64,000 bases of DNA from Chrysomallon squamiferum (GCA_012295275.1 CM022668.1:10253531-10317530), one strand, 5' to 3'. Shown: positions 49,418 through 60,429, counted from the first letter of the stretch. Translations and numbers: made by a program. Notes: generated by a model from the letters alone, not told the origin.

Positions 49418-50465
49418 TACACACACTTACACATACATATGCACATTCAAAAAGAGTACATGCACACTGAAAAACATACATGAAAATTATGAAGTTTAAA
49501 TATACTAACCAACTGTGCATTTTGGACCTGACCATCCGCTTTTACAAGAATTGGGGCCGCCATTACATCCTGTGACGTCATCACAGTTATTAATATCACA
49601 GTGACACGTGTAGTTACAGTTCAGTCCATAGGTTCCTTGTGTACAATCACCTAGCAACACAGTATGACATCAGTAATGACAACATAAGCGTAATTAATGT
49701 CACCCTATGATGTCTAAAAATATACACTAAATTAATCTTCACAGTCGACAGTCAAAAACATAATGATAAACAAACAAACAAACAAATAAATACATCGAAG
49801 TAGAAACAAAAAGAATGTTGTTTGTTTTTCTTTAACAAAACACCCAATATATTCCTAGTTTAGTTTATTAAAATAATTTCCGGCGAAGATAGATAATCTC
49901 GTCTTTGTTTAACGTGAAAGTCGTTTATCTATTAAGCTGTGTTTTATTAGATGCAGTCGTTTTGTACAATTTTTATATGTATTGAGATTATCTAGTCTCT
50001 CTGTATGTATGTATGTATGTATGTATGTATATATGTATGTATGTATGTATGTATCTATCAATGTATAGATGTATGTATGTATGTATGTATGTACGTGCTA
50101 CGTATGTATGTATGTATGTGTATATATATGTATGTTTGTATACGTTAAAAAGCATTTCTCAGTAACCGAGAATAGTCATGGCTACGTTTTTCGTTACTTT
50201 TGCATGCAATTTATTAATATTAATAAATTAAGAGTGAAATATTAATTACAGTTAGATTGTACTATATAATATTTCGTAACGTTTTCATTCTGTTTAGCTA
50301 TATATCTCTATGTCTATATACACTCTCACAAACAGACATATATTTGTATATCTAAATATGTGTATTTGTGTGTCTGTGTGTGTGTGTGAAATTACCTGAC
50401 ACGTATTCAGTCAAGAAATAAACGCACAACGCAGAAAGATACAAATAAATCCAACACTTCAACAT
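31615..50465 (-). CDS. Gene D: F-lectin/EGF receptor-type protein tyrosine phosphatase
   Basis: Complete 26-exon model, 3240 coding bases including the stop, 1,079 residues, every junction in phase. Exons: 50465-50396, 49650-49510, 47935-47729, 47109-46912, 46555-46437, 46151-46008, 45465-45322, 44258-44118, 43777-43675, 43291-43224, 42621-42305, 41906-41819, 40781-40705, 40277-40241, 39632-39535, 39041-38916, 38354-38209, 38005-37873, 36469-36323, 35867-35837, 35286-35222, 34701-34624, 34422-34306, 33509-33384, 32310-32153, 31765-31615. Domains: signal 1-23, EGF to 70, F-lectin 71-205, four EGFs to 391, TM about 397-425, acidic juxtamembrane to 554, D1 555-838, D2 about 849-1079. It should act at the plasma membrane, removing phosphate from tyrosines. 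The 78-nt exon 34701-34624 is doubtful; without it the protein is 1,053 residues and still in frame. Confidence 0.8.
34616..34930. mobile_element. Inverted-repeat (foldback/MITE-like) element in gene D
   Basis: Second copy of the element at 12468-12782, with arms ACAGGTACCGG near 34616 and CCGGTACCTGT near 34920-34930 and the same 78-nt open segment (34701-34624) bounded by AG and GT. It came with the 22-kb duplication rather than by a new insertion. Confidence 0.55.
36323..41906 (-). CDS. Gene D catalytic phosphatase domain D1
   Basis: Landmarks in order: [16 protein letters not shown] (pTyr loop, with Phe where Tyr is usual), [59 protein letters not shown] (Asp 713), [10 protein letters not shown] (Cys 744, the Arg following GIG) and [16 protein letters not shown] (Q-loop). 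All residues needed for the cysteinyl-phosphate mechanism are present, so D1 should be active. Exons 41906-41819 through 36469-36323; the length of about 284 residues is normal for a PTP domain. Confidence 0.88.
36449..36662. repeat. 72-bp tandem repeat spanning an exon border (three units)
   Basis: Units start at 36449, 36521 and 36591 (the second is 70 bp). Counterpart of 14366-14653 with one unit fewer. Confidence 0.88.
38590..38860. repeat. (AAT/GAT)n trinucleotide tracts
   Basis: Intronic, between the WPD exon and the preceding D1 exon: (AAT)n at about 38597-38639 and 38813-38860 with interrupted GATGAT in between. Confidence 0.85.
39055..39137. repeat. (AAAT)n tract
   Basis: AAATAAATAAAT run just upstream (sense) of the D1 exon 39041-38916. 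Confidence 0.85.
39356..39415. repeat. (AAT)n microsatellite
   Basis: Uninterrupted trinucleotide run in a D1 intron, followed by GATA-type repeats to about 39480. Confidence 0.9.
39693..39987. mobile_element. hAT-type non-autonomous element
   Basis: The left end (GGTTTTCAATCTGGGGGTCGC) and the right end, read in reverse complement (CACTGATTTTCAACC), resemble the CAGTGGTTCTCAACC-plus-GGGTCGC termini of hAT MITEs of the MER5/Charlie kind. The body is about 295 bp. The flanks GTCTAGAA and GTCCAAAA could be an 8-bp target duplication with two mismatches. It lies in a D1 intron of gene D. Confidence 0.55.
42305..43777 (-). CDS. Gene D transmembrane and juxtamembrane exons
   Basis: Exon 43777-43675 encodes [20 protein letters not shown], a glycine/alanine-rich TM helix unlike that of genes C, E and F. 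Exon 43291-43224 gives the basic stop-transfer KRRRSDK. Exon 42621-42305 is a 106-residue acidic linker with Tyr sites VYENLDP and NPYYNDV, ending GGFEAEFL at the entry to D1. The Met at the third line of this exon (42562) is internal, not a start. Confidence 0.8.
43550..43646. repeat. (AAT)n-(AAG)n microsatellite
   Basis: A run of about 19 AAG units lies just beyond the donor of the gene D TM exon (exon low end 43675). Confidence 0.9.
44118..50465 (-). CDS. Gene D ectodomain exons
   Basis: Signal exon 50465-50396 ([14 protein letters not shown]). EGF 49650-49510 ([11 protein letters not shown]). Lectin halves 47935-47729 ([30 protein letters not shown]) and 47109-46912 ([20 protein letters not shown]). 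EGFs 46555-46437 ([10 protein letters not shown]), 46151-46008 ([10 protein letters not shown]), 45465-45322 ([10 protein letters not shown]) and 44258-44118 (CNGTYGYNC). All are open and total 1174 nt, exactly as in gene E, exon by exon. Confidence 0.85.
44640..45025. repeat. 21-bp minisatellite derived from an exon donor site
   Basis: About 17-18 units of ACACTTACTGATTGTATGATG (variants GAAAGATG). Read on the minus strand each unit has TCAGTAAGTGTCAT, the same as the 3' border of the [12 protein letters not shown] exon (TACAGTCA/GTAAGTGTCAT). It lies in the gene D intron between two EGF exons. Confidence 0.88.
48545..49010 (+). mobile_element. Degenerate Tc1/mariner-type transposase remnant
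   Basis: Plus-strand frames with stops. From 48741 one frame reads [18 protein letters not shown], then [16 protein letters not shown]. This resembles the Tc1 transposase core around the second catalytic Asp (W..V.FSDES.F). Further on, at about 48940, another frame gives RSVMVWICL (SVMVWGG-type motif). Earlier bases (from 48555) contain a MREC/MRAG-like start of the DNA-binding part. No intact frame and no terminal repeats were found. It sits in gene D's intron between the first EGF and the lectin. Confidence 0.7.
49200..49440. repeat. (TA)n/(CA)n/(GTAT)n low-complexity stretch
   Basis: Simple sequence near the acceptor side of the gene D first EGF exon. The several short reading frames with TH, YI or CV repeats are artefacts. 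Confidence 0.85.
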
Positions 50466-50580
50466 GTTTTCTGTCCTGAAACAACAAAATCTGTTAACTT
50501 TTACAAAACCTCCTTTCTTTATACAGAGTTGTGTCAAGTAACAAGAAGTCATAAAACACAAGTTCTTCAAGGGTTGTAAT

Positions 50581-50590
50581 AAATAAACTT
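50581..50590 (-). promoter_or_regulatory. TATA-like element of gene D (weak)
   Basis: At the position of the promoter motif of the other genes, gene D reads TTTATTTATTAC on the minus strand rather than GTATTTATAA. Surrounding bases are conserved. Confidence 0.3.
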
Positions 50591-50993
50591 AATAGGGGTG
50601 TGTCCTGTATATGTATTCGATAGCTCCTTTCAAATGCGTCAAGTTGTAATTACAATTTACACCCCTTCCTGATTTGTCCCTGCAAGTACTTGAAAGTCTT
50701 CCTACATCTCTTATTAATCATACACGTTAATGATTTATAATGCTTTGTTAAACAACCCTGAAACTGACTGTGATCAGAAATTAGTTTTATGAGCGGTTGT
50801 CGAGTGACATTGTCGTATATACACAGTGATAAAGAAGAGGGACACTATATTCAAGAGATCTTTTAATACAGAAATTTAAAAAAAAAAAAAAACACACACA
50901 CAAATAAATAAATAAATAAATAAAAGTAAAAAAAGTGAAACAAAAAAAAAAAAAAAAAAAAATAAAATAAATAATACTTTCATTTTTTTAAAC
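50591..50993. other. Short intergenic region between E and D
   Basis: About 400 bases between the candidate poly(A) signal of E and the promoter of D. It contains the conserved block 50650-50860 (GAGCGGTTGTCGAGTGACAT and flanks) and A-rich runs. No gene. Confidence 0.6.
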
Positions 50994-50999
50994 TTTATT
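50994..50999 (-). terminator. Candidate poly(A) signal of gene E
   Basis: AATAAA on the minus strand, 325 bases after the stop of gene E, in the same context (AAAATAAAGTTTAAA) as in genes C and F. Confidence 0.45.
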
Positions 51000-51323
51000 T
51001 TAGCCTTTCAGTACGAGTGAGGTACATATTTTGTTTTCCATAGATTATATGAAAGTATATCACATACATATATAATCCAAACAGAATGCAAATAAACATG
51101 CATAAATAATATAATAATAACGTGACATCCTAAATGCACAAATAACATGAAAATAATAGAATACTTAAGTACCAAATGGTGTACATTTTTACTTATATAA
51201 ATATAAGAAAATGAATACTTAATCTGATTACACAATGTGAACTAGAGACACAGTTTTCATTGCCGATTTGATTTCACAGTCAAACAATTTAAAATGTATA
51301 TAAACTCGTATTAATACACAAAA

Positions 51324-51806
51324 TCATATTCCTGTTATCTTTTCATACGTATTACGTGAAAGTTCATTCAGCTTGAGTTTTTCGTACTCGTTCATTTCAA
51401 TATTTTGACTGCTATTAACATAGACATTTCTAGTCGTGTTTTTCTCCAACTGATCACGCGATATCTGTGAATTAACATAACTAGAAATCGTGCATACATC
51501 AGAGGAAGGAAAATTGGTGTAACCAGCAGATTCAGACAGAGTTTCCTCGTTTCTTTGTTCAATGTTCTCATAATGTTCATCTTCGTGTTCTGAGTTTTGA
51601 TGAGTTCTCACTCGGTTTACTTTAGACTCTCTCGTCGCATTTTTTGTCTTCCGTCTCAATTTTATTATCAAGCTGAGAAAAATAAACAATAAATAACAAA
51701 GAAAAAAGAAAAAAGTAAAATAAAAAATATACATACATTTGTTCATTGAATCTCTGTTTTTTCGTTTTAATCCACCTAAGTTATATGTAAATGACGTAAC
51801 AAGGCT

Positions 51807-51845
<39 letters not shown>

Positions 51846-52313
51846 CTATATTTTTTATATTTGTATGCTTCTCTTAATGCATGTATAAACGTGTGGATGT
51901 CTGCATCTCTATATTTCAGTGTGTGTGTGTGTGTGTGTGCGTGTCAGTGTGTGTGTTTGGCATGCATGTGTGTTCGTTGAATCATTACTCCTTATTTCCC
52001 CCTTTTCTTATTGTGTACATTTTATCTTCGTATGTATGTGTGTTAGTATGTGTATGCCAGTGTATGTTTGTATGTGTGTATATGTGTGTGTGTGTGCATA
52101 TTTAAATATATACACGTATATGCATGTAAGTATGAACGTAAGGATGCACGTACATGTGTGTGCGTTTGTGTGTATGTGTGTATGTGTGTGTATAATACAG
52201 ACGTAATATTTCGTACCAGACAGTGACGGAGATGAAGATGACAACTGATAAAATGTATACAACAGAAAAGACGATGATAATCACATCTTTGCTCACTTCT
52301 GATGAACTGACTG
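51324..52313 (-). CDS. Gene E transmembrane exon and signalling tail
   Basis: TM exon 52313-52217: SSSEVSKDV then IIIVFSVVYILSVVIFI. The tail exon 51672-51324 joins in phase 2 (codon TG+C) and starts LIIKLRRK. Tyrosines by residue: 458 (YENI), 475 (YTNF), 489 and 508 (both YVNS), 520 (YEKL), 533 (YEKI). The first four fit pY-x-N, the Grb2 SH2 preference. 520 and 533 fit YxxL-X9-YxxI, an ITAM-like spacing. The protein stops three residues after YEKI with TGA at 51326-51324. Confidence 0.82.
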
Positions 52314-52926
52314 CTATGTAAAAGTAAAAACAAAAACAAACAAAAAAAATTAAAAAAACAATAGTATGAATTAAGAATGGTTATGGAAAGAAGGAAGAAA
52401 AGAGTATGCCAAAATATTTTTCTTTTGTGTATTATTATGAGACATATGAGTACATGTGTTATTATATATGTGCATCGGTTCCCTCAACCGAACCCAGATT
52501 GTACTAAGCAAGACATCTATGTCATTTATTTATTTATTTACTTCCGATTTGGTGATGATGAAGTCGTATCATTAATGAATTATTGTGAATACAGAAGTTG
52601 TGAGTTAAAAACACAGTGATAGCTATCTTTCTTAAAACATAATCGTAGTTTCAAAATATATTCCCAAACTAACTTAAATGACAAAAATAGATCGGGAACC
52701 TAATTTTCTTCAAACAAGTTGTAATTTCATCACACTGTTTGTTAAGTTTAAACAAAATATGGTCCTTGATTCCCAAGACATCAGCAATGTGAAATAAATG
52801 CTAATACAGCAAACAAATAAGCCAACAGATAAATAACTAAAGAAATACATTTTGCAATATTTTTCTGGACAAATAACTTGAGTATTATGTCCCAGCTAAA
52901 TCTAAGCCCTCTTTAAATTCGGCCAC

Positions 52927-52962
<36 letters not shown>

Positions 52963-55900
52963 ATGCTGTACTTCATTACATTACTGATTAAATCAAACTT
53001 GACCATTTACATTAAAATCCGGAGTATAAATTCTTCCAAACACTTAAAACAATTTGTTAAAACTGAAATTTTAGACTCATGAGAATGTTAACATTGTCAT
53101 TACTGGTATATGATTTGGTGCAAGAAAACAAATATGGGTAACGTGTAGCTTAGATTCCACTCCACCCTTCCTGACATTGTCCACAACATGAGCCTATCAA
53201 ACCCATGAATATACCAACTTTGTTTGCTAATTATTGACTAACTTTCCTTATATACATACTTATTTACTTACACAAATGTTACTTTTCAGATAACATATAT
53301 ATATACATCCATTTCTTTATCTACCTACCTATCTGCCTGTCTGTCTGCCTCTATATCGAGACGAGAATATTTGTGTCTGTGCATTTTATACAACTAGTCT
53401 GTTTTTATAAATCCTCTATGGATTATTTAAACGCAATATGATAAAACTAGGTGAATATAGTTACTTATTGTATGAAGACACTGACTTTTTATGACACAGA
53501 TTCCATGAGGAAACTTACGAATGTATAATGATAATTAATGATTGTATTATGACACTTACTCACTGTACAGTCTGGTTGTTCCCAACCTGCAACACAGCCA
53601 TCTTTACATGTTCCATTCTTTGTGTCACAGTCCTGTCTACCTTTACAATGTCTGTCACCACAAGACATGTTACAGTTGTATCCATACGTGCCACTGCAAA
53701 CTGAAAAGGGAAAAAGAAACGAAAAGTAGAAGAGAAGAATGTAAAACATATTGCTGAAAATATACAGTTATTAGATAACGTCTATCTATCTACAAGTAAG
53801 AAATGGATTGAAAATACAATGTCGAACATTGCAATTCTTCATATTCATTGGTGTCTCAATGTTCTTGTTTTTAAATGCTTGAATACTTATGTTTAATTTG
53901 TGACGAACGACAGACACTCAATATTTATTACTAACTAAAAGAGAACTTTCTTTTATTATAATCATCGCAAATGATGTTTGATTTTTCTTGATGTTTTTTT
54001 TTTGTTGGGATTTTGGGGGGATTTATTCTGGGTTTCACAGGATTCTGAACTTATATATACATTTATACATACATACACATATAATACGTACACACGTAAT
54101 GAATACATACATACATACATATATCATTTATACGTAGCTGCATACATGTATGCATACATATATAAATACATTCATACATATTTAACATTTTTGGAATAAA
54201 AATGCATTTCTTTTTAATTCACTAGTAAATACGTACTGGTTGTACAGTCTGTAGACTCGTATCCTCTTTGACAACCATCAACACAAGTTCCATTCACATG
54301 ATCACAAGTTAAATCTCCAAAACATTTACGTTCTTTACACAACTTTGAACACTTCTGTCCATATCTATCTCTGGAACATTCTGAGATACGGCAACCATTC
54401 GCATTATGTGCTTTGAAACCTACTGAGTTTTTTTTACTGAGACTGGTTGTTTTGATAAGGCTTACCGATTACGTTATTTTTAACATAAAGTCTTAAGAAA
54501 ATACAAACATTATTTATTAATCTTTCTAGTGGTTTCTCTCATTTTACATTTAAATACAGTATGAATAATACTTATATCAGTATACACTAGAGATTGCCTT
54601 TATTTAAACTGACTTTCTACACGGCTTTCAAATAAATCTTGTTTTAAGCAGCCATACTGCTTATTGATCAGCACAGTTTTACTTTAAATTCTTGCAGACT
54701 AATGTAGAAAACACAGATGTATCTGTATTTCTATGTAATATATATCTTACGTTGTTTGCAGTCAGCTGAAATGAAGCCTGCAGTGCAACCATTGTCACAT
54801 TTTCCTGTTACGTTGTTACACGTTGATGAACCTTTACAGTGTCTGGTAGAACAATCTTCACCACACAACACACCATAGTGACTGGAATCACACACTGAAA
54901 TACAAACACAAAATTGTTATAATAAAACATGTCTATCGTGAGTATCCATAACAATGATATTAAACTTATTCACTTTTCAACAGTAGCCAGATTTTCTTAA
55001 AGATGAATACAAGATAATATTGATTATATAACGAAGTATTTTATTATGATGTCTGTTTTCTGAAAGAGATCCACACTCATGCACTGACACTCAGATATTT
55101 ATTTTTAATATTAATATTTATCTATTTATAAATCCTTAACGACTTAAATAATTACAACAGTCAATTTCATGTTAATGAACTGTTTATCATGATTATTATT
55201 TTCTGTATCTATTTTCTGTATGATACCATTACACGAGGACCCAGTCCAGTTAGTCTCACATCCGTCAGAACATTTTCCAGTAGTGTAATTACAGGGATGT
55301 GTTTTACAATGACAAAACTCAGTACAGTGTTCACCATACGTTCCAGAGTCACACACTGAAAAGTAAATGTAAATATAATAATCGTGAGGAATTAATATAT
55401 ATTGTGCTTTAGTAAACTATAATAAAAAATATAATAAAAGCCTTTCTTATGAATGTTCTTGTATCACATATATAAAAATAAATTAAACAAAACGATTGAA
55501 AAATAATAATGAATCAGATTATAGTGATAATTCCGATGATAGCAATGATATATATGTATGTGAGGGCATGTATGTGTTTATATATGTATGCAAATGTACG
55601 TATTAATATATATTGTTCTTTAATATATTATAAAAAGGTGTCTGTGCGTTAACATAAGTATGCAGATGTACGTGAATGCCTGTGTATGTATATAAGTGTT
55701 TCTAAATTAGTCGACTAAATGTTTCTGCATCTAATGAATGTAGTTACAAAGTCTACATACCAAAAACTTGGATTTCACAAAAGTCCATACCGAAGTCGCC
55801 TTTGTTTCTGTAAAGTGTGATGTATCTAGCATTCTGATTACAGGTCAGATGTGTTATATGTGGACTGTTTTTATCTGTTTTACCACACAAGTGTCCTGTG

Positions 55901-56876
55901 TTAATCTGGTTTACCTCCTTAGAGCTGTAGAGTTCAACACCATCTCTTCGACCAGTGTCTAAAAATTAATAAAAGTGTTATATGTCTCTATCTATAAACA
56001 TACACATATTTGTAAGCATGCATGCATATAGACACACACACACTAATTAATCAATAAAAACAACTACAACAAAATAGGAAACGACAAGTTGGCACTATGC
56101 TAAATATAGATTAAAAGAAACCGTTACAAGAAATAAAGAATTAAGTGGTCGCTAAGGAATCTATAAACAAGATATTACATCAGCACTATCAAAAGTTTAG
56201 TGTAACATTTTGTAATAAATAATGTAAGATGTGGATGTGTTTTTGTACTTCCTTGAGAAATATAATTTAAATAATGTGTGTAAATGTATGTCTCTTTCTG
56301 TACTTTTTGTTTGTTGTTGATTTTTTTGATTTCTTACAGCTTACTTATTAAAACATTTTCTAAACTAAAATTATAAATGAACACTAAACAAAGAACAAGT
56401 AATGATAAATAAAATAAACTAAATAAGTAAAAACAAAAATAAGTAAATTACATAAAAATTAATAGTAATAAAAATATTATTATATATACAACGTTTACAA
56501 CGACTACTACTACCACCGCTACCAATACTATTAGTATTACTACTATGACTATATTAAAATCAAGTCTAGTAAAAAGTATAAAAAAATGTATGAATGTAAG
56601 TAGAGGTAAGGTAAACTTACAATCAGTTCTGAAGTAAATGATTACTTCTTGTATGAAATAAAAATCTCCCAGGTCTACCTGCCACCAGGTGGGTTGTTTA
56701 TTAAGGTCTGTTAGAATACAGTAATAATTAATAGTCCGTGTGACACCATCTACTGCCAGTGAAGAATTCTGATAATGGAATTGATAATAGGAACTTTGTG
56801 TGGTCTTCTTACCAAACGCAACGTTTTCTAGGACAAATAAATAAAACTACGTTATAATTATTCACAGATGTTACTG

Positions 56877-56916
<40 letters not shown>

Positions 56917-58243
56917 CGGTACTGGTTCTTCTACTACAGTTATTACTATTGGTACTGATTTTACTACAATTACTCGATCTTATAAATATATATATATATC
57001 TTACACTTACCAAAATACATGCCACAAAAACACATGCACACACATACCTACACACAAACACGCACACATACACAAACATGGAAATAAATTAAGTAATACA
57101 CGATTCATATATATATATATATGCACACTAATTCATAGATGTATATAACATACTATCAAAGACAGTGCACCCATGTAGACAAACATTCATGGAAATTATG
57201 AAGTTTAAATATATTTACCAATTGTGCATTTTGGACCTGACCATCTGCTTTCGCAGGATTTAGGGCCGCCATTACATCCTGTGACGTCATCACAGTTATT
57301 ACTTTCACAGTGACACGTATAGTTACAGTTCAGTCCATAGGTCCCTTGTGTACAGTCACCTAGCAACACAGTGAGAGATCAGTAATAACAACAGAAGTGT
57401 AATAAATGTCACTGGAAGATGTCTAAAAATATACACTAAATTAATCTTGATAGCCGACAGTTAAAAACATGATAATAAACAAAAAAGTCACAAAGAAATA
57501 TATAGAAGTATAAACAAAAAGAATGTTTTAGATAATCTCGTTTTTGTTTAACGTGAAAGCCGCTTATCTCTTAAGCTGTGTTTCATAAGATGCATTCTTT
57601 TATAATCTACAGTTAAAAACATGATGATAAACAAAAAAACAAATAAATACATCGAAATGGAAACAAAAATAATGTTTTATTGAAGTACTATTTTAATAAT
57701 TCCATCTTTAAAAATTGATTGAACTTATTCCGTATTTTAACTAAGGTTTCCACAAAAGCATTGGTGCAGTTTTATTAATTTTCAAAATTTAACATCACAA
57801 GCCGCTGACCAGACTCTAACGTATGGCAACCATTCACCCACACTTCTCAGTCACCCAAACAACCTTAATATTATAATACAGTGTTACTGTGACAAACAAA
57901 TTAGAAAGTACAATTACAACAATAATGATAATGATGATTATTGTAATAATAATATAATAATAATAATAATAATAACAATAATAATAATAATAATAATAAT
58001 AAATAGTAAATAAAGTGTAAAAAATTAATTACAGTTAGATTGTACTATATAACATCTAGTAACGATTTCATTATACTTATCCACACATCTATATATATAT
58101 ACAGTCACACAAACAGACATATATCTGTATGTCTAAACGTGCGAGTGTGTTTATGCTGTGTATATATAATTACCTGACACGTATTCAGTCTTGAAATAAA
58201 TGCACAACGCATAAATACACAAGTAAATCCAACACCTCAACAT
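51324..58243 (-). CDS. Gene E: F-lectin/EGF receptor with tyrosine-motif tail
   Basis: Ten exons, 1620 coding bases, 539 residues, all junctions in phase and no stops: 58243-58174 (signal), 57359-57219 (EGF), 56827-56621 and 55958-55761 (F-lectin), 55355-55227, 54894-54751, 54380-54237 and 53700-53560 (EGFs), 52313-52217 (TM), 51672-51324 (tail). The first eight exons have the same lengths as those of gene D (1174 nt). It lacks a kinase or phosphatase; the 115-residue tail has six tyrosines in YENI, YTNF, YVNS, YVNS, YEKL and YEKI. It should be a single-pass surface receptor that signals by recruiting SH2 proteins after phosphorylation, in the manner of Draper/MEGF10. Confidence 0.82.
53150..53200 (-). 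pseudogene. Relic EGF exon in gene E intron
   Basis: GATTCCACTCCACCCTTCC and TGACATTGTCCACAACATGAGCC match the 3' part of the gene C EGF exon at 21506-21560, but the rest of the exon and its splice sites are gone. It shows that an extra membrane-proximal EGF was lost from gene E. Confidence 0.5.
53560..58243 (-). CDS. Gene E ectodomain exons
   Basis: Signal MLRCWIYLCIYALCIYF. EGF 57359-57219 ([23 protein letters not shown]). Lectin 56827-56621 (ENVAFGKKT, SSLAVDGVT, TWWQVDLG, FRTD) and 55958-55761 ([23 protein letters not shown]). EGFs [27 protein letters not shown] and CSGTYGYNC. The lectin half-junction reads RTDYTGRR, fitting the R-X-D-X4-R part of the F-lectin sugar motif, but the His 24 residues earlier is Leu. 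Confidence 0.85.
58174..58243 (-). CDS. Gene E signal-peptide exon
   Basis: ATG at 58243; 23 codons plus one base; donor GTAATT at 58173. It leads into the EGF exon at 57359 with G/GT giving SGDCTQG. Confidence 0.78.
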
Positions 58244-58363
58244 GTTTTCTGTCCTGAAACAACAAAATCTATTAACTTTTGCAAAGCCTCCGTTCTTTAT
58301 CTGTGTCTACAGAGTTATGTCAGATAAGAACAAACCATAAAACACACATTCTTCAGCAGGTTG

Positions 58364-58373
58364 TTATAAATAC
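58364..58373 (-). promoter_or_regulatory. TATA-like element of gene E
   Basis: GTATTTATAA on the minus strand, about 120 bases upstream of the ATG, in the shared promoter block. Confidence 0.4.
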
Positions 58374-59209
58374 ACTTACTAGAGGTGTGTCCTCTAAATG
58401 TTTTCGATTGTTTCTTTCAAAAGTATCAAGCTGAAATCATAAACATAAATTAATGTTATCAAACAAGTTGACTAGGAAGATGTCTTTTTTATTTCCATGC
58501 AGGAGCGTATCCTTGACATTAAACTGGGTACCTGTGTCTCTCTGTCTTACTATATCTATCTATCTATCTCTCTATATATCTATCTATCTATCTATCTATC
58601 CATATATCTATCTGTCTGTCTTTATATATCTATTTTAACACACGCGAACACAGATGTCAGTTGAAAGACAAACATTGAATTTTAAAGCGAATTTTGTTTT
58701 AATTTGTTGGTTTTTGTCTATATATTTATTACTTTACTAAAATAAACCAACATTTATTTACATATTTTAAAATTAATGTTTTCTTTACTGTACAGAAAGA
58801 TCACTCGATTCTGATTTTTGTTTCCTATCTATTCCTCGGAGGCCTCCTCAGAATTTCATTTCACAACCCTTTTCAGTCTTTCCTCATCTGACCCTGCAAG
58901 TACTTGAAAATCTTCCAACCTCTGTTATCGATCACTTACGTTAATGATTTATAACGAGACTTTTGTTAAACTACCCTAAAACTGACTGTGAACAGAAATT
59001 ACTTTCATGAGTGGTTGTCGAGTGACACTGTTGTATATCTACACACAGAAAAAGAAGAGGGACACTATATTTAAGAGATTTTCTAGCAACAAAATATAAA
59101 AATAAAAACTACTAATAAATAAATAAATAAATAATGCAGTAAAAAATAAAACAAAAATAAAAAAGTGAAACAAAATAAATAAAATAAATAATACTTTCAT
59201 TTGTTTAAC
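58374..59209. other. Intergenic region between F and E
   Basis: Contains (TCTA)n at about 58555-58605 and the conserved block 58846-59085 also found at 17846-18090 and 50650-50860. No gene recognised. Confidence 0.6.
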
Positions 59210-59215
59210 TTTATT
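59210..59215 (-). terminator. Candidate poly(A) signal of gene F
   Basis: AATAAA on the minus strand within TTAAAATAAAGTTAAAC, equivalent to those of C and E. Confidence 0.35.
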
Positions 59216-59296
59216 TTAACCTTTCAGTACGAATCAGGTAATATGAAAGTATATCACATGCATACATAATCCAAACAGTAATGCAAATATACATAC

Positions 59297-59432
<136 letters not shown>

Positions 59433-60411
59433 AATAAGTGGCGTGCTAAAGAATTTGACAAACATTTAAATAAGGTAATAAAAGGTTAAAGCAGACGAGA
59501 GAGATTCATTTTATCTTTATATGTCGACAGTTAAACATTTGTAACACTAGAAAGAAAAATGTTAATTGGAGAGCGAAATAATAAGGTAATACTTCAATAT
59601 GCAAATAGTACGAGAAGTACGTAACATTTAAATACACAAATAAATTTAAAGTTACGTGACATTTCAATATACAAAATAACTTGAATAACGTAATATTTAT
59701 ATACACAAATAACACGAAATTAACATAAGTTTTTAATGCATAAATAACATGATAAAAACGTAACATTTTAAATACAGAAATTGTAGGAATATAATATAAT
59801 ACTTAAATACCGAATGTTCTAAAATAGGGTACATTTTTACTTACATAAATATAAGAAAATGAATACTTAATCTGATTATACAATTTGAACTCGATACACA
59901 GTTTTCGTTGCCGATTCGATTTCACAGTCAAACAATTTAAAATGTATATAAATTCGTATTAATCAAATTCAAATTCATGCTATCTTCTCATACGTATTAC
60001 GTGAATTCTCGATCCACTTTAGTTTTTCCTACTCGTTCATTTCAATATTTTGACTATTATTAACGTAGTCATTTCTAGGAGTGTTTCTCTCCAACTGATA
60101 CCTATGAATTAACATAACCAGGAACAGTGAATACTTCAGAGTAACGAAAATTGGTGTAGTCGACAGGTTCAGACAGAATTTTCTTGTTCCTTTCTTTGAT
60201 GATATTGTAATGTTTCTCTTCGTGTTCTGAGTTTTGATGAATTCTCGCATTGTTTAGTTTAGACTCTCTCGTCGCATTTTTTGTCTTGGATTTTAATCCT
60301 CTGATCAAGCTGACAAAAAAGAAATAATTATTCGTTGAACCTTTAGTTTTCCTTCTATTTGATACACCTAATTTATGTATGTGTATATAGTTATGCTTCT
60401 ATGCATTTTTA

Positions 60412-60429
60412 ATGCATGTGTACACACAT

